The translations under genes and the position numbers were made by a program. The notes under the pieces are model-generated. The model was not told the DNA's origin. It did no database searches and saw nothing but the letters and a program-made list of their open reading frames with translations. Source: Desulfococcaceae bacterium (GTDB lineage Bacteria > Desulfobacterota > Desulfobacteria > Desulfobacterales > Desulfosalsimonadaceae). Taken from it: 64,000 bases of DNA. The stretch covers positions 1 through 64,000 of the forward strand of contig JAQYVU010000008.1 of the NCBI GenBank assembly GCA_030145385.1, written 5' to 3'. Shown in pieces: positions 16,928-24,894 of this stretch; within the stretch, counting starts at the first letter, position 1, and each line of letters starts with the position of its first letter.

Positions 16928-18241
16928 TTATAAATGTTTTTCCAATACCGGTCCTTTTTTGGCATTGATGGTGATCAGGTAAAACCCGATCGCCCCCAGC
17001 AAGCCGTAGACAACAACAAAACCGATCAAAGAAAACAGGACCTGGGATCCTGCAATCGGTGAAACCGCATCCGATGTTTTCATCAGTCCGTATACAATCC
17101 AGGGTTGACGGCCGACTTCCGCCAGTACCCATCCCAATTCAATCGCAAGATACGGCAAAGGAATGGCAAAAAGCATCACCTTAAGATAATTCGTACTTTC
17201 GAGCAGGCGGTTGCGTTTAAACCAGCCGTAAATGGTCAGCAGGATAAACAGCGTGCCCAGACCGACCATGATACGAAATGAGATGAACGTGAGCATCACC
17301 GGCGGTCTTTCCGATTTTGGAAAATCCTTAAGACCTTTCACCTCGGCGTTAATATCGTGAAAACTCATCAGGCTCAGGAGTCCGGGGATTGAACCGATTT
17401 CGATTATGTTTTTTTCAGAATCCGCATCGGGAATCGCAAATATATGAATCGGCGCCCGTTGAGTGGTTTCCCAGTGTGCTTCCATAGCTGCGAGTTTTGC
17501 CGGCTGGACTTCACTGACATGAACCCCATGGGTGTCGCCTGAGATTGCAACGAACAGGGAACTGGCAAGGCCGAATACCAGTGCAATCTTAAATGACCGG
17601 GTAAAAAATTCGATATGCTGTTTTTTCAGCAGATGATACGCGCTGATGCCCATAACAAAGAATGCGCTGAGCACATACGCACTGCTGACGGTATGGAAGA
17701 ACTCGAGAATACCAAACTTGTTGGTCACAACAGCGGCAAAACTTTCCAGTTCCGCCCGGCCGTTTCTAAGGGTATACCCCACCGGATGCTGCATCCACCC
17801 ATTGGCCAGCAGAATCCAGATGGATGAAAGGGTGCCTGCCATCGCCACCAGCCACATCACCGCGGCATGGGCTTTTTTGGACAGTTTTTTCCACCCGAAA
17901 ATCCAGACACCGAGCAGGGTGGATTCCAGAAAGAATGACGTGGTCGCTTCAATGGCCAGAAGAGAGCCGAAAATGTCACCGACATAGGCGGAATATCTTG
18001 ACCAGTTGGTCCCGAATTGAAACTCCAGCGTAATCCCCGTGACAACGCCCACGGCAAAATTGATTAAAAACAATTTCGCCCAGAATTTTGTCATGGACAA
18101 ATAAGTTTCATCACCGGTACGGACATACTGGGTTTCCATGTACGCAACCAGGACGGAAAGCCCTAACGTCAAGGGAACAAAAAGAAAATGAAACATCGTT
18201 GCAGCGGCAAACTGCAGCCGCGAAAGGAGCACAACATCCAT
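16928..18241 (-). CDS. cydA: Cytochrome bd quinol oxidase subunit I
   Basis: A 437-residue polytopic protein. His18 in MFHFLFVPLTLG is the conserved haem ligand; GWVLAEVGRQPW is the family signature near the C-terminus, and the quinol-binding Q-loop is short compared with E. coli, typical of the short-Q-loop class. It binds haems b558, b595 and d and oxidises quinol. It is followed by cydB and preceded by a zinc-ribbon gene 53 bases upstream, so it is probably read from an upstream promoter of the oxygen-defence block, though its own promoter is possible. Confidence 0.98.
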   Translation of the reverse strand: MDVVLLSRLQFAAATMFHFLFVPLTLGLSVLVAYMETQYVRTGDETYLSMTKFWAKLFLINFAVGVVTGITLEFQFGTNWSRYSAYVGDIFGSLLAIEATTSFFLESTLLGVWIFGWKKLSKKAHAAVMWLVAMAGTLSSIWILLANGWMQHPVGYTLRNGRAELESFAAVVTNKFGILEFFHTVSSAYVLSAFFVMGISAYHLLKKQHIEFFTRSFKIALVFGLASSLFVAISGDTHGVHVSEVQPAKLAAMEAHWETTQRAPIHIFAIPDADSEKNIIEIGSIPGLLSLMSFHDINAEVKGLKDFPKSERPPVMLTFISFRIMVGLGTLFILLTIYGWFKRNRLLESTNYLKVMLFAIPLPYLAIELGWVLAEVGRQPWIVYGLMKTSDAVSPIAGSQVLFSLIGFVVVYGLLGAIGFYLITINAKKGPVLEKHL

Positions 18242-18294
18242 ATGGCTATCCTTCTCAGACGGTATTATTCAATCAAAATCGAAAATATATAATT

Positions 18295-18480
18295 TTATGC
18301 GCTGCCTTCCAGAGTACACTGGGTAAAGTCGATCTCCTGTCCGCATTTGGCGCATGAATGCTTTTTCTCAAATTCATCGGAAAAGATTTCTTTTTCCTCT
18401 CCGCAGCTCGGGCATTTACAACTAAACGATTTAAGATGCTTAAATTGTTCGTATCCGGGACAATGTTGCGGTGTTGTCAT
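18295..18480 (-). CDS. Stand-alone zinc-ribbon protein
   Basis: A 61-residue protein with two Cys pairs, CPSCG (near 24-28) and CAKCG (43-47), and an N-terminal CPGYEQFK segment. The start at 18480 follows GGAGGGATC closely. The same arrangement (CPG, CPECG, CGHCG) begins the HD-domain protein encoded at 24895, so this is a single-domain version of that N-terminal module. It lies between the flavodoxin and cydA. A metal-binding regulatory or adaptor role is possible but unproven. Confidence 0.8.
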   Translation of the reverse strand: MTTPQHCPGYEQFKHLKSFSCKCPSCGEEKEIFSDEFEKKHSCAKCGQEIDFTQCTLEGSA

Positions 18481-18544
18481 ATGATCCCTCCTTTTTTGGT
18501 GCCGATCTTTATTAAAAAACTGTTTATGGATGGGCACATAATTA

Positions 18545-18979
18545 TTAATTGAGTTTTTCGGCAAGTTTACGTCCATAATCCTGGGCCATGCTGATGCCGC
18601 CCCCCAGTTCGCTGGCTTTGAGCATCAGCGGACTGCCGACCATATCCATCTGAAATATGTTCTTCATCGTATCATAAATGCGTTCCGGTGCTTCGCCGCT
18701 CCACCCGAAAGCGCCAAAAGAGCCGCCGATTTTATTGGCAAGGTCAGCTTTTTCAGCCAGAAAAAGAAATGTTTTCATGCCCTGCATCATATCGCCGTGG
18801 TAGGTTGCAGAACCAAATACATAGGCATCATAGCCGGTTAAGTCTTCTTCAGATTTAATATCCTTGACATTGACGACCTTGACTTCCTGGCCGGAAAATC
18901 TTAAGCCTTCGGCAACGATTTCACCAATTTTCTGGGTGGAGCCGGTTCTTGTCGCATAAACAATTAACGTTTTAGCCAT
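18545..18979 (-). CDS. Flavodoxin
   Basis: A 144-residue flavodoxin-fold protein. The FMN phosphate loop is TRTGSTQ (residues 11-17), and the isoalloxazine-binding loops appear as FGSATYHGDM and FGAFGWSGEAPERIYD. The length is that of short-chain flavodoxins. The ATG at 18979 has AAGGA upstream; the frame is open further up but those residues are not conserved. It can replace ferredoxin or rubredoxin as electron carrier, and its domain resembles the C-terminal half of flavodiiron proteins. It follows a 13-bp inverted repeat at 19041-19099. Confidence 0.92.
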   Translation of the reverse strand: MAKTLIVYATRTGSTQKIGEIVAEGLRFSGQEVKVVNVKDIKSEEDLTGYDAYVFGSATYHGDMMQGMKTFLFLAEKADLANKIGGSFGAFGWSGEAPERIYDTMKNIFQMDMVGSPLMLKASELGGGISMAQDYGRKLAEKLN

Positions 18980-19040
18980 TATTAGTCCTTGTGCTGATTC
19001 TTTACAATTTTTACAATTGGTGTGTTTTTCAAATTTGCGG

Positions 19041-19099
19041 CCGGCGAAGATTTCAACGGCATTAAATAATACGTCTTTTAAAATCAAAATCTTCGCCGG
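19041..19099. repeat. Perfect 13-bp inverted repeat
   Basis: CCGGCGAAGATTT (19041-19053) and AAATCTTCGCCGG (19087-19099) are perfect complements 33 bases apart, in the interval before the flavodoxin gene. It could form a transcript hairpin that separates two transcripts, or be a regulator site. No T run follows. Confidence 0.6.
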
Positions 19100-19138
19100 A
19101 CACAATAATTATTCCAAACAGTCAATGATAGACGGGCT

Positions 19139-19300
19139 TTACTTTGACCCGATCCGGTCATCCGTCCCTTTGTCCGCACAGTCCGGCGTGTAACAGGTAT
19201 TGTCGACAATCTCACACTTCTGTTTGCACGAAGGGCATTCATTCGGATGGGTCTCCGCATCAAACGTATACCCGCAATTTGTACATTTCCAGCTGGGCAT
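19139..19300 (-). CDS. Small rubredoxin-like protein
   Basis: A 53-residue protein starting MPSWKCTNCGYTFDAE, with Cys pairs CTNC and CPSC that can form a rubredoxin-like Fe or Zn site, then three more cysteines (KC, TCYTPDC). It is shorter between the pairs than classical rubredoxin, so it belongs to the rubredoxin-like ribbon proteins often seen beside rubrerythrin and desulfoferrodoxin. AGGAG lies upstream of the ATG. It starts 26 bases after dfx and is probably co-transcribed, supplying electrons to superoxide reductase or rubrerythrin. Confidence 0.85.
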   Translation of the reverse strand: MPSWKCTNCGYTFDAETHPNECPSCKQKCEIVDNTCYTPDCADKGTDDRIGSK

Positions 19301-19326
19301 CTTCCTATTCTCCTGTTAAAGTCTGA

Positions 19327-19701
19327 TTATGCTTTCCAGTGTCCATGCAAATTGCAGTATTCACGGGCGACAATCTTATCTGCGCTCACTTTAAATTCCG
19401 CTTCGGGTGCGTCACCGGGATTTAAAAACTGCCTGTAGATTTTACCGTCAGCGATAATTTCAATCCACTGGATAAAATGTTTATCTTCCATCGGATGCGC
19501 GACTTCACCGACTTTGACTTTGACACCGCCATCGATCTTTTCAATAACCGGAACATGCTTTTCTTTTGCCGCGTCAACCGTGTTTTCAGTAAGCAGGGTC
19601 ATGGGCTGTCCACAGCAGACCAGTTGACCGTCGCTACCAAATAATACTTCAACAATATTGCCGCAAAGATCACATTTATACACTTCAAGACGTTGTGCCA
19701 T
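19327..19701 (-). CDS. dfx: Desulfoferrodoxin (superoxide reductase)
   Basis: A 124-residue two-domain superoxide reductase. The N-terminal desulforedoxin domain has CDLCGN and LVCCGQPM (Fe(Cys)4 centre I). The C-terminal domain carries the Fe(His)4Cys centre II ligands in EKHVPV, VAHPM, DKHFIQW and CNLHGHW near the end. It reduces superoxide to H2O2 in the cytoplasm with rubredoxin as electron donor. It lies between the ferritin-like gene and the rubredoxin-like gene, spaced under 30 bases, so one operon with rubrerythrin, which removes the peroxide. Confidence 0.98.
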   Translation of the reverse strand: MAQRLEVYKCDLCGNIVEVLFGSDGQLVCCGQPMTLLTENTVDAAKEKHVPVIEKIDGGVKVKVGEVAHPMEDKHFIQWIEIIADGKIYRQFLNPGDAPEAEFKVSADKIVAREYCNLHGHWKA

Positions 19702-19728
19702 TTTTTATCCTCCTTCGAATGAGTTAAA

Positions 19729-20202
19729 TTATTTAAACGCCAGTAATTCTTTACCGAGAATACGGATATGAGTCATTTCTTCATTGATAATTTCATCAAT
19801 TTTTTCGCTGCCTAATTTACCGGGAACCAGATCCTTCATTCCCAAATAAAAAACAATGGAGTCCTTTTCTGCGGTAATGGCCGACTTTAGAATTTCTTTC
19901 ATAGATGATGTATCAATATCTTTTTCAAAAAACACTTTGGTGTCAGCCAGCGCTTTGATATACAGCGCTGACTGGTTGTCCGGATCAAAGGCAGTTTCGG
20001 CTGATTCACTTGCGGAAAGCTCGCTTTCCAAATCGGCAAAGGTCTGTTCGTGCATTTCTTCCATTTTAGCAAGGTTCAATAAAAATGTTTTTTCATAATC
20101 GCCGCTGACACCTTCGGCAGCCGCCTGGTAAAATTTAACGCCGTTTCTTTCAATTTGCTTTGCCATTTCAAAAATATCTTTTGCATTAAAATCAAAAGCC
20201 AT
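19729..20202 (-). CDS. Ferritin-like di-iron protein, rubrerythrin related
   Basis: A 157-residue four-helix di-iron protein without a rubredoxin tail. Candidate iron ligands are seen in EMAKQIERNG, KMEEMHEQTF (ExxH), TAEKDSIVFY and NEEMTHIRIL (ExxH), the ferritin/rubrerythrin pattern. Such short rubrerythrin-like proteins store iron or reduce peroxide; the precise reaction is not known. It lies 33 bases after rubrerythrin and 27 before dfx in a clear operon. Confidence 0.88.
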   Translation of the reverse strand: MAFDFNAKDIFEMAKQIERNGVKFYQAAAEGVSGDYEKTFLLNLAKMEEMHEQTFADLESELSASESAETAFDPDNQSALYIKALADTKVFFEKDIDTSSMKEILKSAITAEKDSIVFYLGMKDLVPGKLGSEKIDEIINEEMTHIRILGKELLAFK

Positions 20203-20235
20203 CCGGATTCCTCCATCAAATAAACTTAAAAAAAA

Positions 20236-20811
20236 TTAATAATTTTCACCCAGTTCTTCATAATATGCCTGAGGATGCGCACAGGCAGGGCACATTTGAG
20301 GGGCTTCGTCGCCTTCATGGAGATAACCGCAATTCCGGCAGCGCCAAACCACTGAACTGTCTTTTTTAAACACCTTGCCTGAATCTATGTTGGCCGCCAA
20401 GTCAAGGTACCTTTTTTCATGCTGTTGCTCAGCAATACTGACCGCTTCAAATACCATGGCAACGGCCTCAAAGCCCTCTTCCCTGGCAACTTTTGCAAAA
20501 CCGGGATACAGTTCGGTATATTCGCAATTCTCACCGGCAGCCGCGGCTTTTAGATTTTCCAGGGTTGTTCCGACGACACCGGCAGGAAACGCTGCGGTAA
20601 TTTCAACTTCACCACCTTCCAGAAAGCTGAAAAACCGCTTGGCATGTTCTTTTTCCTGAAATGCGGTTTCTTCAAAAATGGCGGCTATCTGGTCATAGCC
20701 TTCTTTTTTGGCTTTGCTTGCAAAATACGTATAACGGTTCCGGGCTTGTGATTCTCCGGCAAATGCTTTTAAAAGATTTTGTTCTGTCTTCGTTCCCTTT
20801 ATACCACTCAT
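20236..20811 (-). CDS. rbr: Rubrerythrin
   Basis: A 191-residue NADH- or rubredoxin-dependent peroxidase. The N-terminal di-iron four-helix domain shows FAGESQARNRY, EETAFQEKEHAKRF and EAVSIAEQQHEKRY. The C-terminal rubredoxin domain has CRNCGYLHEG and CPACAHPQAYY. It reduces H2O2 to water in the cytoplasm. GGAGG lies upstream of the ATG. It is the first gene of the rbr/ferritin-like/dfx/rubredoxin-like cluster; an 84-base interval upstream may hold the promoter. Confidence 0.98.
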   Translation of the reverse strand: MSGIKGTKTEQNLLKAFAGESQARNRYTYFASKAKKEGYDQIAAIFEETAFQEKEHAKRFFSFLEGGEVEITAAFPAGVVGTTLENLKAAAAGENCEYTELYPGFAKVAREEGFEAVAMVFEAVSIAEQQHEKRYLDLAANIDSGKVFKKDSSVVWRCRNCGYLHEGDEAPQMCPACAHPQAYYEELGENY

Positions 20812-20894
20812 TTGTTTCCTCCTGTTTTCAACTAATTTTAGATTTTTATTTTATTTAGGCGAATTCTATCACATAGAAAAAAAAATGTCAGGAA

Positions 20895-21095
20895 CTAATC
20901 CCATTTTCCTTTTTCCCGGTGAGTGTTTTTTTCTTCTTCAGCGATTTTTTTAATCCGGTAAGCAGAGTCTCGTAAAATACCGTATAGAATTCCGCATCCC
21001 ACATCATCACGATCTGCATCGCCCGAGTTTGCGAGTTCTATCATTTCTTCCACGAGTTTTAAGGTTTTTCTGATATTTTTATTGCAGGCTTTCAA
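20895..21095 (-). CDS. Small conserved hypothetical protein
   Basis: A 66-residue predicted helical protein: KNIRKTLKLVEEMIELANSGDADRDDVGCGILYGILRDSAYRIKKIAEEE. The start is probably TTG at 21095, with GGAG about 12 bases upstream; no ATG is available. Such helical small proteins often accompany rubrerythrin in anaerobes, but I do not recognise a named family. The 84-base distance to rbr allows shared transcription. Confidence 0.6.
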   Translation of the reverse strand: MKACNKNIRKTLKLVEEMIELANSGDADRDDVGCGILYGILRDSAYRIKKIAEEEKNTHREKGKWD

Positions 21096-21568
21096 TGGTT
21101 CCGGAATCTCCGATTAAATTTGAGTATTGCAATAAAACAATTCAAGTTACATGCCAAAACGTTAAAATAAAAATTAAAGTCAAAACCAGGTCCGCAGGAC
21201 TTACCATCTACTGACAATAATGCATGATTTATAATCTTTATATTATTGTAAATTGTTTACGGGAAGGCATCGCGTAAATTATATGGATTTTCGATTTTCC
21301 CTTTACTGATACCCCTTTGACAGTGATACGCAATTAATTTTAAAGAGTATGCTCTTAAAAGAGTTTGTGATACAGTGATTCAATCTTTTAATAAAAAAAG
21401 AATGTCTTAAAACCTGATAACAACTTGAAATAAAAACTTAAAAAATTCGTACAACCGCTTCAAAACGGTTTGTGACACACAACTGTTTCAAAAAACTTGA
21501 AATGATACGCTCCGGCAATCTGACAAGGGGTGTATTTTTCAGGCATTATTTATAAAAATAAGGATGCT
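21096..21568. other. Non-coding interval between divergent genes
   Basis: About 470 A/T-rich bases between the minus-strand oxygen-defence block and sfsA. It must hold promoters for both directions. A TTTGTGACACACAA sequence near 21469 is loosely palindromic, but it is too weak to call an operator. No RNA gene is seen. Confidence 0.5.
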
Positions 21569-22309
21569 ATGCAGGGGATATATTCAAACGGCCTGATTTT
21601 ACCGGACCTGACACCCGGAAAACTGATCAGGCGATATAAACGTTTTCTATCTGATGTGGAACTTGAAAACGGCGAAATAGTGACCGCTCACTGCCCGAAT
21701 ACCGGAACCATGAAAGCCTGTTCGGAACCGGGAAGAAAAGTATATCTCTCTTTGCATGATAACCCGAAGCGGAAATACAAATATACCTGGGAAATCATAG
21801 AAATGCCCACTTCAATAGTCGGCGTCAATACATTGATTCCGAATCGGCTGGTATATCATTCCATTAAAGCCGGCCGAATTAAAACATTTGACGACTATGA
21901 TGAAGTCAGGTCGGAAGTTAAAGTCGGGGAAAAACACCGCCTGGACCTGATGCTTTCAAAAAACGGCCCGAATTCGAGTTATCCGGATCCGTGTTATATT
22001 GAAATTAAAAACTGTTCACTGGTAAATGAAGGAATCGCTTGTTTTCCGGACGCCGTCACTGTTCGCGGACGAAACCACCTGATCGAACTCCAGCGCCTGG
22101 CGGCTTCCGGCTTCCGGACAGTGATGTTTTTTCTTGTCAACCGGATGGACGCGAAAATCTTCAAACCCGCGGATCACATTGACCCGGCATACGGAAAAGA
22201 ACTTAGAAAAGCCTATCAAAACGGTGTTGAAATCATGGTATACGATGTGGAATATGATCTTAAGCAAGGTAAGGTTGCGTTGCGCAATCAGATCCCCTTT
22301 CAATTATGA
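21569..22309 (+). CDS. sfsA: SfsA family protein
   Basis: A 246-residue sugar fermentation stimulation protein homologue. The conserved blocks are RYKRFLSDVEL, AHCPNTGTMKACSEPG, NPKRKYKYTWE, VNTLIPNRL, EIKNCSLV and FPDAVTVRGRNHL. SfsA is a nuclease-like fold that binds DNA or possibly nucleotides; the role remains uncertain. The ATG at 21569 is chosen because AAGGA lies upstream and the alignment begins here; a GTG at 21530 would add 13 unmatched residues. Confidence 0.93.
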   Translation: MQGIYSNGLILPDLTPGKLIRRYKRFLSDVELENGEIVTAHCPNTGTMKACSEPGRKVYLSLHDNPKRKYKYTWEIIEMPTSIVGVNTLIPNRLVYHSIKAGRIKTFDDYDEVRSEVKVGEKHRLDLMLSKNGPNSSYPDPCYIEIKNCSLVNEGIACFPDAVTVRGRNHLIELQRLAASGFRTVMFFLVNRMDAKIFKPADHIDPAYGKELRKAYQNGVEIMVYDVEYDLKQGKVALRNQIPFQL

Positions 22310-22356
22310 TCTGAGTTTTCAACAGAAAAATTATATGACAATTAAGCGGCTGCTTG

Positions 22357-22483
22357 TGACGGCAAAGTATAAAACTTCAAATTCAAGGCGCGCAAATCCT
22401 GAGCAATGATTCGTACTTTGCGTACTATGAAGAAGCGAAGGGTGAAGCGCAACGCAGAATTTGGAGTTTTTACGAAGCCGTCA
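22357..22483 (+). repeat. Family B palindromic element, 127 bp
   Basis: A clean copy with perfect TGACGGC/GCCGTCA ends and a GTACTTTGCGTAC core palindrome. It has the same length as the copy at 33226. Its last three bases are the complement of the TGA stop codon of the sigma-54 regulator. Confidence 0.8.
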
Positions 22484-23842
22484 TATTTTTTCAAGGGATT
22501 CGGGAACTGCGTTGGGATAATCATTTAAAAACCGGTATAGCGTGGCGCGACCGACACCAAGCAGCCGGGCAGCCTTGGCCTTGTTGTGGCCGGTTTTTTC
22601 AAGGGCGGCCTGAACCGATTCAAAATCCAGTTTCTTTGAAGGACCTCTCCGGCTTTTACGCACCCTCAACTCGGCCAGTTCCATGGGAAGGTCTTCCGGC
22701 CGGATATAGTTTCCACTGCTTTTGACAATCGCATACTGAAGCGCATTCTGAAGCTGCCGGACATTTCCCGGCCAGTCGTAATCGATCATCAGGGCAATGG
22801 CTTCAGGGCTGATGGTGATATGTTTATTTCCGTTGCCTCCGTTAAACTGCTTTAAAAAATAATCCACCAGAAGGGGAATATCATTTTTTCTTTCCCGAAG
22901 GGGCGGAAGATGGATCGGAATTACATTCAAGCGATAATAGAGATCTTCACGAAAATTTTTATTTTTAACTTCTTTTTTCAGATCCGCATTCGTCGCGCTG
23001 ATGATCCGGACATTGACTGAAACAGTTTGTTCGCCGCCCACTTTTTCAAATCTTCCGGTCTGCAGAAACCGCAGCAGCTTTACCTGCATTTCTTTTGAAA
23101 GTTCGGCCACTTCATCCAGCAGAACGCTGCCGCCGTCGGCCAGTTCGAAGCGGCCTTTTTTGTCCCGGATGGCCCCGGTAAAAGCGCCCTTCACATGTCC
23201 GAAAAGCTCACTTTCGATCAATCCTTCCGGCAATGCCCCGCAATTGATGGGGACAAACGGAGCACCCGCTCGCCGGCTGACGTCATGAATCGCTTCTGCA
23301 ACAAGTTCCTTGCCGGTTCCGGTTTCCCCGAAAATATGAACCGGATAGTCATAGGCTGACAAATCACGAATCTGCTGAAACACCTGAAGCATTTTCCGGT
23401 CCCGACCGACGATATTCGCATAACCCGTTAATTCACCGGTTCTTAAACGAAACTGGACAATATCGGTAATATCCTTGATAAAGGCAATCACGCCGAAAAT
23501 CTCGCCGCTTTCATCCCGCATCTTTGATACCGACATTTCCACATTTCGTGTTTCACCGTCTTTTGTGACAAGCGTTACAGGGTACTCGGAATTATTCGGC
23601 ACAAATGTATTGCCGTCCCTAAACAGGCAGCGTTCCCCGCAAAAAGGCTCCCCAAATGCCTCATGACAATCGGCATTTAAAACTTCGGACCGGCTGTAAC
23701 CCGTAATCCTTTCCGCTTCCCGGTTAAAAAAAAATATACGGCGATTCAGATCATGGGCAATGATGCCCTCTTTTAAATGATCAAGAATCCGAACCAGGTT
23801 CTTTTCATTGGTCAGTATTTGTTTAAATTTTTTTTCAGGCAT
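22481..23842 (-). CDS. Sigma-54-dependent regulator with PAS sensor
   Basis: A 453-residue enhancer-binding protein. Residues 15-135 form a PAS domain with a Cys-rich loop (DCHEAFGEPFCGERC), a possible metal or redox site. A AAA+ domain follows, with Walker A GETGTGKE, the sigma-54-contact motif GAFTGA, and Walker B-like GGSVLLDEVAEL. The C-terminal Fis-type HTH (NKAKAARLLGVGRATLYRFL) binds upstream activating sites. It has no receiver domain, so it senses its signal directly. It is followed by no gene of its own operon; the Crp/Fnr gene lies just upstream on the same strand. Targets are unknown; the divergent HD/ferredoxin operon is a candidate. Confidence 0.95.
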   Translation of the reverse strand: MPEKKFKQILTNEKNLVRILDHLKEGIIAHDLNRRIFFFNREAERITGYSRSEVLNADCHEAFGEPFCGERCLFRDGNTFVPNNSEYPVTLVTKDGETRNVEMSVSKMRDESGEIFGVIAFIKDITDIVQFRLRTGELTGYANIVGRDRKMLQVFQQIRDLSAYDYPVHIFGETGTGKELVAEAIHDVSRRAGAPFVPINCGALPEGLIESELFGHVKGAFTGAIRDKKGRFELADGGSVLLDEVAELSKEMQVKLLRFLQTGRFEKVGGEQTVSVNVRIISATNADLKKEVKNKNFREDLYYRLNVIPIHLPPLRERKNDIPLLVDYFLKQFNGGNGNKHITISPEAIALMIDYDWPGNVRQLQNALQYAIVKSSGNYIRPEDLPMELAELRVRKSRRGPSKKLDFESVQAALEKTGHNKAKAARLLGVGRATLYRFLNDYPNAVPESLEKI

Positions 23843-23900
23843 AGTTTTATATATTTAGTCAACAATCTTTAATTTGTCAAAATCTTCATTAAAAAACTCA

Positions 23901-24599
23901 TCATTTCCCTGTATCCGCGATCCTTCCTGCCTGGGCAAGTATTTCCAGCCCGTCAATATCCAGGAGTTTGATTTTTCGGCCCTGGACATCAATTAAATTC
24001 TGGCCGGCCATTTTACTTAGAATTCTTGATAACGTCTCGGGAATTGTCCCGAGCAGGCTGGCAAGCTGGGATTTTGAAATATGCAAGTAAATGGTATCGG
24101 TTTTATCCTGTTCAATTGAAAGCATTAACAGATGGGCTGCAAGTCTGCCGGGGACTTCTTTAAGCGACAGGTTTTCCACCTGAACGGTAAACTGGCGCAA
24201 TCTTAAAGACAGGACAGCCAGCATGTTAAGGGCAATGGAAGGATTTGCCGTAATCAGGTTCACAATGGCTTTACGCGGAAAAAACAATGACCGGCACTTA
24301 CTGATCGTTTCAGCATTGGCAGGAAATGTTTTTCCTGAAAACACCGGCACTTCTCCATACGGCTCACCCGGACCGAATATATGCAGTATTTGTTCTTTGC
24401 CTTCCGGCGAAAGTTTAAAAATTTTAACCAGGCCTTCAATATTAATGTAAAAACCGTCTCCATTATCCCCTTCGGAAAAAATCAACTCGTTTTTTACGAA
24501 ATCTTTTTCACGCGCAATCTTGAGCAATTCATCAATATGATGATCCGGCAGTCCGTCAAACAGGATTGCTTCCGCAATCAGGTTAAAATATTTTTTCAT
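23901..24599 (-). CDS. Crp/Fnr family regulator
   Basis: A 232-residue regulator. The cyclic-nucleotide-binding-like domain (residues 10-130) lacks the N-terminal Cys cluster of FNR, so it does not hold that 4Fe-4S cluster. The C-terminal HTH has SKSQLASLLGTIPETLSRIL; the E-x2-SR recognition helix of FNR/DNR proteins contacts TTGA half-sites. A perfect TTGACATAAGTCAA palindrome lies 32 bases before its start, which suggests autoregulation. The effector could be haem-bound NO, CO or O2 or another ligand; this cannot be told. It stands divergent from the HD/ferredoxin/sulfite-reductase-like operon. Confidence 0.93.
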   Translation of the reverse strand: MKKYFNLIAEAILFDGLPDHHIDELLKIAREKDFVKNELIFSEGDNGDGFYINIEGLVKIFKLSPEGKEQILHIFGPGEPYGEVPVFSGKTFPANAETISKCRSLFFPRKAIVNLITANPSIALNMLAVLSLRLRQFTVQVENLSLKEVPGRLAAHLLMLSIEQDKTDTIYLHISKSQLASLLGTIPETLSRILSKMAGQNLIDVQGRKIKLLDIDGLEILAQAGRIADTGK

Positions 24600-24630
24600 T
24601 TTAAAAAAAATTCACTCTTTTTTTAATTTT

Positions 24631-24644
24631 TTGACATAAGTCAA
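24631..24644. promoter_or_regulatory. FNR/DNR-type palindromic operator
   Basis: TTGAC-ATAA-GTCAA is a perfect palindrome in the class of FNR/DNR/NNR sites. It lies in the divergent intergenic region between the Crp/Fnr regulator (24599) and the HD-domain gene (24895) and may control either. Confidence 0.65.
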
Positions 24645-24894
24645 TGCAGCCCTGGTATTAAATCTGTAAGTTAAGAGTCAAAAACAAGGGTACAACGATT
24701 CGATAATTTAATGATAACAAATAGATTTATTTTTTTAAAAAAACCGGAAATTTATATTATTACTTTAATTCGTCGAATTGGTGATTATCTTAAAACTCAA
24801 AAGTTGAGTCTTCATACTATACAAATTGGCAAATATCAAACCCTGGACTTAACCGATTGATAAAATGTTAAAGCAACGTAATGGAGGGCTTACT

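Noticed and set aside
21469-21482. TTTGTGACACACAA as an HcpR or Crp site
   Set aside because: Not symmetric enough and unrelated to the recognised TTGAC-type palindrome.
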